Shown one piece after another: positions 1 through 5,693 of a stretch of DNA of 5,693 nucleotides. Position numbers and translations under genes: made by a program. Location of the stretch: the NCBI GenBank assembly GCA_003220975.1, contig QHTX01000126.1, forward strand, positions 9,998-15,690, given 5' to 3'. The stretch comes from Gemmatimonadota bacterium. Its GTDB lineage: Bacteria; Gemmatimonadota; Gemmatimonadetes; Gemmatimonadales; GWC2-71-9. The stretch's first letter is position 1; every line of letters starts with the position of its first letter. The notes beneath the pieces are model-generated. The model did not search any database and was not told the DNA's origin. It worked only from the letters and a program-made list of their open reading frames with translations.

Positions 1-34
1 CCACCCGATCGTCTCGAGAATGTTCGCGTACGGC
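1..34. other. Window end downstream of the TonB-like gene; nothing recognised
   Basis: These 34 bases follow the TAG stop of the TonB-like gene. I see no stem followed by a T run, no start signal and no coding frame that I can support. Whether the operon continues beyond the window cannot be judged. Confidence 0.4.
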
Positions 35-651
35 CTAGTGTGGGACGGCACCGGAGTCCGGCTTGGCTCGGGTGGTCTCCGCCCGCACCCGGGTTGTGTC
101 CAGTGGTGCGCGGCCCGTGTCCGGCCGGATGCGGCGCGGGGGCGGGGGCGGGGGCAGGGGGGGGGCGGTCCGGGCCGTTGCGGGGGGCGCAGTATCAGGT
201 GCTCCCCGAATCACGGCGCCGCTCGCCGCGGGATGACGGAACTCGATCGGCTGCAGGAACGCCGCGGCGACCGGCAGCCCGTGCCGCCGTGCCGGAGCGA
301 AGCGCAGCTTCCTCGCGCCGCCCAGCGCCGCCGAGTCGAGCGCCGGATAGCCGCTCGGCTCGGCCACGCGGCTCGACTCAGGGGCGAGCCGCCCGGTCGA
401 ATCGACGAACAGCCGCAGCACCACGTCGCCCTCGACCTTCTGGTCGTACAGCCGCGGCGGATACTGGATCGGCGAGTCGGCGTTCAACGCCACGGGCGGC
501 TCCTGATCGGGCGGCCCGCCTCCGGCCTGGCCGCCGTCGCCCGTCTGGCCCGGCGCCCCCCCTGCCCCCCCCCCCCCCCGCCGGCCGCAGTGCCACCCCC
601 CGGCCACGAGTCCGAGCGCGACCACGGTCGCGCCGACACGGCGCCATGCGC

Positions 652-655
<4 letters not shown>
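35..655 (-). CDS. Small TonB C-terminal-domain protein with N-terminal membrane segment and Pro-rich tail
   Basis: Protein of 206 residues from GTG 655, in the energy-transducer TonB family by domain. Residues 1-22 are a basic start (MSAWRR) and a hydrophobic stretch, either a membrane anchor or a signal peptide. Cys23 follows, but GWHC is a poor lipobox, so lipoprotein status is uncertain. A Gly-rich linker (24-50) is partly encoded by a G15 run. Residues about 58-140 match the TonB C-terminal fold: YPPRL, VEGDVVLRLFVDSTGRL, PSGYPALDSAAL, RKLRFAPA and a final IEF strand. In TonB proteins this domain contacts outer-membrane receptors, but stand-alone copies of unknown role are common. Unusually, 66 residues follow, with a Pro run (165-173) and repeated Asp/Thr/Arg-rich motifs. 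It has no recognisable TonB-type (EP/KP) periplasmic spacer and no ExbB/ExbD genes nearby, so it may not be a classical transducer. The start overlaps the mutS stop. Confidence 0.75.
138..165 (+). repeat. G-run cluster with G-quadruplex potential, (GGGGGC)3 then G9
   Basis: The plus strand has G5-C-G5-C-G5-CA-G9, four tracts with loops of one or two bases. This is a strong intramolecular G-quadruplex pattern on the template strand of the TonB-like gene. In the protein it encodes the Pro-Pro-Leu-Pro-rich stretch at residues 165-173. The hexamer repeat and the G9 run are also potential slippage sites. Confidence 0.75.
565..579. repeat. 15-base C homopolymer (G15 in the TonB-like mRNA)
   Basis: Fifteen C in a row on the plus strand, read as G15 in codons 26-31 of the TonB-like gene. 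A second run of seven C lies two bases away at 556-562. With 15 bases the signal segment and the TonB domain are in the same frame. By reading the other frames, one base fewer gives a TGA at 486-484, before the domain, and one base more gives a stop at 380-378, inside it. Such runs are prone to replication slippage and also to sequencing error. Confidence 0.9.
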
Positions 656-3227
<2,572 letters not shown>

Positions 3228-3231
<4 letters not shown>

Positions 3232-3240
3232 GGTTCCTCC
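3228..3240 (-). promoter_or_regulatory. GTGA stop/start overlap and ribosome binding site, SPOR gene to mutS
   Basis: The SPOR gene stop TGA (3230-3228) overlaps the mutS GTG (3231-3229). The mRNA has GGAGG at 3240-3236, followed by four bases and then the GTG. This is a good Shine-Dalgarno sequence and supports the GTG as the true mutS start. Confidence 0.75.
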
Positions 3241-4082
3241 ACCACGAACGGCTGACCCCCGAGGCGGGTCTTCAAGCGCCGCTGCACCTTGACGGCCTCG
3301 TCGTGGGTCGGGTAGCGCCCCACGCGCACCTTGAAGAGGCCGCTCGGGTCCCGGACCACGCGCCCGTCGAATCCCATCACCTTGAGTCGCGTGAGCATCT
3401 CATCGACCTGGGCGGCGCTCTTCACCGCCAGTACCTGCACGGCGTAGCTCGCGACCGTCGGCGCCCCTTTCGTCTGGCTGTCGCTCGCCGCCGGCGGCGG
3501 CGGCGCGGCCGTGGCGGGCGTGCAGCGCGCCGCGTAAAAGTCCACCTGATTCTTGAACTCGACGTCGCTTCCGGCGCGGTCCAGCGCCTCCTGGATGAGG
3601 GGACACGCGTGCGCGCCGTCCTTGAGCGCGAAGTAGCCCTGCGCGCCCGTGAAGTCGGCTCGCGCTCGGAGCGGCGAGTCAGGGTAGTCCCGGCGCAGGC
3701 GCTCCGCGGCCTGCACGGTCGCCGCGGGGTCGCCCTGAGCAAAATACAGCTGCGCGAGCCTCCAGAGCGCGGAGTCCGCCCACACGGAGCGGCCGTACTC
3801 GACGACCACCCGTTGCAGGTTGGTGGCTACCGTGCCCGCGTCGGACGCGATGATCCCCGCAGTGAAGAGGGCACCCGGGTAGAGGGAATCCTGCGGCGTC
3901 AGCCGCGCCAGCAGGCGCCGCATCATGGCGCGCGCCGAGTCGGGCCGGGTCTGCGCGATGCGCAGCGCCGCGGCGCGAAGCGTGTCGGTCTGGGCGGTTA
4001 GGCGGGTAGGCGGATAGGCGGTTAGCGCGAGCAGTGTCACACTAACCGCCCAACCGCCTACCCGCCTACCCGCCTGCTTCAC
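3228..4082 (-). CDS. Exported TPR-like protein with C-terminal SPOR domain
   Basis: Exported envelope protein of 284 residues from the GTG at 4082. Residues 1-30 form a signal peptide: a basic start (KQAGRR), a hydrophobic core around SVTLLALTA, and a probable cleavage at LTA/QT after residue 30. Residues about 31-188 are helical repeats of TPR type, with Ala/Leu-rich pairs of helices and a typical AAERLRRDYPDSPLRA segment at 125-140, resembling CpoB/YbgF- or BamD-like repeat proteins. A Pro/Ala linker at about 189-210 leads to a SPOR domain at 211-283, with SYAVQVLAV, then GLFKVRVGRYPTHDEA. SPOR domains bind denuded peptidoglycan glycans, often at division sites. The mature protein has only two cysteines (160 and 187), which could form a periplasmic disulfide. 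It overlaps both neighbours by four bases, holA upstream and mutS downstream. The whole signal peptide is encoded by an inverted octamer repeat. I do not recognise a named orthologue. Confidence 0.85.
3993..4074. repeat. Inverted array of GGCGGNTA octamers (33-base arms, 16-base loop)
   Basis: On the plus strand four octamers of the form GGCGGNTA run head to tail from 3993 to 4024 (third letters from the end: T, G, A, T), followed by one G at 4025. After a 16-base spacer (4026-4041) the reverse complement follows at 4042-4074, again four units (TAACCGCC, CAACCGCC, TACCCGCC, TACCCGCC). The 33-base arms pair at 30 positions, with mismatches only in the variable positions. The spacer side carries a small palindrome, AGTGT-C-ACACT, at 4033-4043. 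In mRNA this would be a long GC-rich hairpin over codons 3-30 of the SPOR gene. No other copy is present in this window. It resembles a short palindromic repeat element, but its class is not known to me. Confidence 0.85.
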
Positions 4083-4092
4083 GCCGCCTCCC
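4079..4092 (-). promoter_or_regulatory. GTGA stop/start overlap and ribosome binding site, holA to SPOR gene
   Basis: The holA stop TGA (4081-4079) overlaps the GTG start of the SPOR gene (4082-4080). The mRNA carries GGGAGG at 4092-4087, four bases before that GTG, which supports this start over the upstream in-frame ATG at 4109, where no comparable Shine-Dalgarno sequence is seen. The layout suggests termination-reinitiation coupling. The large inverted repeat begins only six bases after the start codon's first three. Confidence 0.7.
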
Positions 4093-5131
4093 GCTCCGGC
4101 ACCGCGCATAACAGCACCAGCTGCTCGAGGATCCCGCGTTCGTCCGTGACCGTGCTGGACTTGAGCGCGCGGTCGGCGTCGAGCGCGAGCCGCAGCGCCC
4201 GCGACAGCGCCGCCGCGCTCCATGCACCAGCCCAGCGGGCCCAGCGCTCCGCGGTCTGGTCCCAGCTGCCGAGGCCGTAGGGGCGGGCGGCCCGTAGGTG
4301 CGACAGGATCACCGATGCGAGGCGGACCTGGGGGGCCCCGCGGTCGAGCTCCGCCCGCGCCAGCGCGGTGCCGACGAGCGCGGTCGCGAGGGCCGTGACG
4401 ATGCGTACCCCGCTCATCCCCGCCTGCTCGAGCACCGGTTCCACGAGGCGGGCGGCGGCGGCCCCGCGCCGCTCGAGCGCGGCGTCCACCAGGTCCTGCA
4501 CCGTTTCGCCGCGCCGCACCCCCACCAGCGCGGCGACCTCGTCGCGCGTGGCCGGTCGGCTCCCCGCGACGGCTGCGAGCTTTTCGAGCTCCCGGGCCAG
4601 TGCCGCGAGGTCGTTTCCCACAGCCGCAAGCAACAGTTCCGCGGCGTCCGGGGCGAGCGTGAGCCCGAGTCGGCTCGCGTGATGCGCCACCCAGCGCTCG
4701 ACGCGCGCCGGTGGCAGCGGGTTGACGGCCACGGCGGTGGCCCGGCTGGCGAGCTCCGTGTCGGGCGGCTCCCCCGCGCCCTGCACGAGGACGAGCAGCG
4801 TCGTGGGGCTGGGGGAGTCGAGATAGCGCACCAGTTCCTGGCGCACCTTGGTGGTCTTGCGGAGCTGCCCGAGCCCGCGGATCACGACCGCGCGTGTGGC
4901 CGCGAGCAGCGGCGGCGTGTTGACGAGGGTGTGGAACGCTTCGGGATCGAGGTCGGCGGCGCTGCGCTGGTCCACGTTGAAGTCGCGCGCCGCGGGATCC
5001 ACGGCCCGCTCGACGAGGGCCCGGATGGCCTCGTCCTTCAGCACATCCTCGTCGCCATGGAGGTAGTACACCGGGTCGGGCGCGCCCTGCTTCAGGCTCC
5101 GCAGCAGCGCGTCGAACGTGAGGGGCCCCAT
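4079..5131 (-). CDS. holA: DNA polymerase III subunit delta (clamp loader)
   Basis: Delta subunit of the DNA polymerase III clamp loader, 350 residues, the usual size for HolA. In the cytoplasmic clamp-loader complex delta binds the beta sliding clamp and springs it open so that it can be placed on primed DNA. The family start is visible as VYYLHGDEDVLKDEA at residues 21-35, the degenerate AAA+ domain that no longer binds ATP. The diagnostic helical stretch GNDLAALARELEKLA is at 172-186. The C-terminal collar domain ends with ALDADRALKSS followed by an ILEQLVLLL-like helix at about 316-342. The ATG at 5131 leaves the normal short leader before the conserved block, but has no good Shine-Dalgarno sequence. 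The stop codon overlaps the GTG of the next gene by four bases (GTGA). The C-terminal end is ordinary, so the repeat just downstream does not disturb it. Confidence 0.95.
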   Translation of the reverse strand: MGPLTFDALLRSLKQGAPDPVYYLHGDEDVLKDEAIRALVERAVDPAARDFNVDQRSAADLDPEAFHTLVNTPPLLAATRAVVIRGLGQLRKTTKVRQELVRYLDSPSPTTLLVLVQGAGEPPDTELASRATAVAVNPLPPARVERWVAHHASRLGLTLAPDAAELLLAAVGNDLAALARELEKLAAVAGSRPATRDEVAALVGVRRGETVQDLVDAALERRGAAAARLVEPVLEQAGMSGVRIVTALATALVGTALARAELDRGAPQVRLASVILSHLRAARPYGLGSWDQTAERWARWAGAWSAAALSRALRLALDADRALKSSTVTDERGILEQLVLLCAVPEREAA

Positions 5132-5171
5132 ACGGGGCGGAAGTTACCGCGGGCTCGCGGCGAGAGAAAGT
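5132..5171 (-). other. Short intergenic gap between anti-sigma-like gene and holA
   Basis: Forty non-coding bases separate the two genes, the only real intergenic space in the window. I see no clear -10/-35 pair and no Shine-Dalgarno sequence in front of the holA ATG. The only structure is a 5-bp GC stem with a 4-base loop at 5147-5160. It lacks a following T run in either direction, so it is not a convincing terminator. A promoter for the holA operon, if present, may lie here or inside the preceding gene. Confidence 0.5.
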
Positions 5172-5663
5172 CTACCGGCCCGCGGAAGCGGGCTCGACGA
5201 GTGCGGTGCCGTACGGGTTGGGGTTCCCCGTGAACACGGTGGCCCGCGGATCCTGGAACGACACGAAAGGCACGCCCGCCTGGACGACGGGTTTGGGGAA
5301 GCGCACCGGCGGGAGCGCGGGAACGTGCGCCACCGGCGCGTGCCGCACACCCTCGCGGGCGACGAGCGCCAGGGCGGCCGCGATGAACAGCGCCGCGGCG
5401 ATCCCCGCCCGGGCCGGCACCTCGCGGGCCGCGCGCCGCTCATGTGCGAGCCGCGCGTCGAGCCGGGGCCGGAACTCGGGCGACGGCTCGATCGACTCGG
5501 CACCCGCCTGGAGCGCGAGCACGCCGCGCCGCACTGCCGTGTCGTAGCGGCGGCAGGAGGCGCACTGCACGAGGTGGCGCCCGAAGCGCCGCAGCTCCCG
5601 CGGCGCGGTGATCAGGCCGTCGCGGAAGTCGGTGTAGCGGTCGAGGAATTCGGCGCACGTCAT
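5172..5663 (-). CDS. zf-HC2 zinc-finger, single-pass membrane protein; putative anti-sigma factor
   Basis: Probable anti-sigma factor of 163 residues. The N-terminal region has a zinc-binding pattern of the zf-HC2/ZAS type: Cys3, His30, Cys34 and Cys37, with the core spaced H-x3-C-x2-C. In this family that domain holds an ECF sigma factor on the cytoplasmic side of the membrane. A hydrophobic Ala/Leu/Ile-rich segment at about residues 85-103 looks like one transmembrane helix. About 60 residues follow, rich in Pro and Val, presumably periplasmic and with no recognised domain. The ATG at 5663 starts just before Cys3, as is common in this family. It has no clear Shine-Dalgarno sequence, but its ATGA context would let an upstream gene end on TGA at 5662-5660. 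The usual partner, a sigma factor, would lie beyond the window edge, so the regulatory role is inferred from the domain. It could instead be a zf-HC2 membrane protein without a sigma partner. Confidence 0.8.
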   Translation of the reverse strand: MTCAEFLDRYTDFRDGLITAPRELRRFGRHLVQCASCRRYDTAVRRGVLALQAGAESIEPSPEFRPRLDARLAHERRAAREVPARAGIAAALFIAAALALVAREGVRHAPVAHVPALPPVRFPKPVVQAGVPFVSFQDPRATVFTGNPNPYGTALVEPASAGR

Positions 5664-5693
5664 GGACGGGAATGTACTACCGTCGGGACCGGG

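Noticed and set aside
378..647. Minus-strand frame with an ATG at 647, just inside the TonB-like gene
   Set aside because: It is the +1 shadow frame of that gene and gives a Gly/Arg/Ala-rich product. The GTG at 655 has the Shine-Dalgarno sequence and leads to a recognisable domain.
4083..4223. Longer N-terminus for the SPOR protein from the ATG at 4223 or 4109
   Set aside because: The extra residues are Arg/Gly-rich shadow of holA. The GTG at 4082 has GGGAGG at good spacing and gives a standard signal peptide. The ATG at 4109 remains a weak alternative.
5147..5160. Small hairpin between the anti-sigma-like gene and holA as a terminator
   Set aside because: The stem is only five base pairs and no T run follows on either strand.
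5660..5693. Possible -10 box (TACATT on the minus strand) ahead of the zf-HC2 gene
   Set aside because: It matches the consensus only partly, lies about ten bases before the ATG, and the place for a -35 box is outside the window.

Overview
The window is very GC-rich (roughly 70% or more by eye) and densely coding. Every gene I can support lies on the minus strand. From upstream to downstream (high to low coordinates) they are: a small zinc-finger membrane protein of the anti-sigma type (5663-5172), holA, the clamp-loader delta subunit (5131-4079), an exported TPR-like protein with a SPOR domain (4082-3228), mutS, the mismatch-recognition ATPase (3231-652), and a small protein with a TonB C-terminal domain (655-35). 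The many long open frames on the plus strand, and the extra ones on the minus strand, are GC-driven shadows. The organism is a Gram-negative-type bacterium, since it has SPOR and TonB-type envelope proteins. The extreme GC, GTG starts and Pro/Asp/Thr/Arg-rich low-complexity tails are compatible with Gemmatimonadota or a similar soil or sediment lineage. That is an inference from style, not a proven assignment.

The last four genes look like one translationally coupled operon. Each of the three junctions (holA/SPOR, SPOR/mutS, mutS/TonB-like) is the same four-base GTGA overlap, in which the GTG start of one gene shares bases with the TGA stop of the previous one. A purine-rich Shine-Dalgarno sequence lies 3-5 bases ahead of each. 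holA and mutS are linked functionally through the beta sliding clamp: delta opens the clamp during loading, and MutS carries a clamp-binding type motif (QLGLF) near its C-terminus. The two envelope proteins have no obvious role in replication or repair. The anti-sigma-like gene is separated from holA by 40 bases and probably belonged to an upstream sigma-factor pair. Its own start also sits in an ATGA context that would allow overlap with an upstream gene cut off by the window edge.

The most unusual features are in the DNA itself. (1) At 3993-4074 an imperfect 33-base inverted repeat, each arm made of four GGCGGNTA-type octamers, lies inside the first 30 codons of the SPOR gene. It encodes nearly the whole signal peptide, ending exactly at the predicted cleavage site. 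(2) A run of 15 C on the plus strand (G15 in the mRNA) at 565-579 lies in codons 26-31 of the TonB-like gene. Loss or gain of one base would truncate the protein before or inside its domain, which is the layout of a phase-variable contingency locus, although homopolymer sequencing error is an alternative. (3) A four-tract G-run at 138-165, with strong G-quadruplex potential, underlies the proline-rich tail of the same gene.
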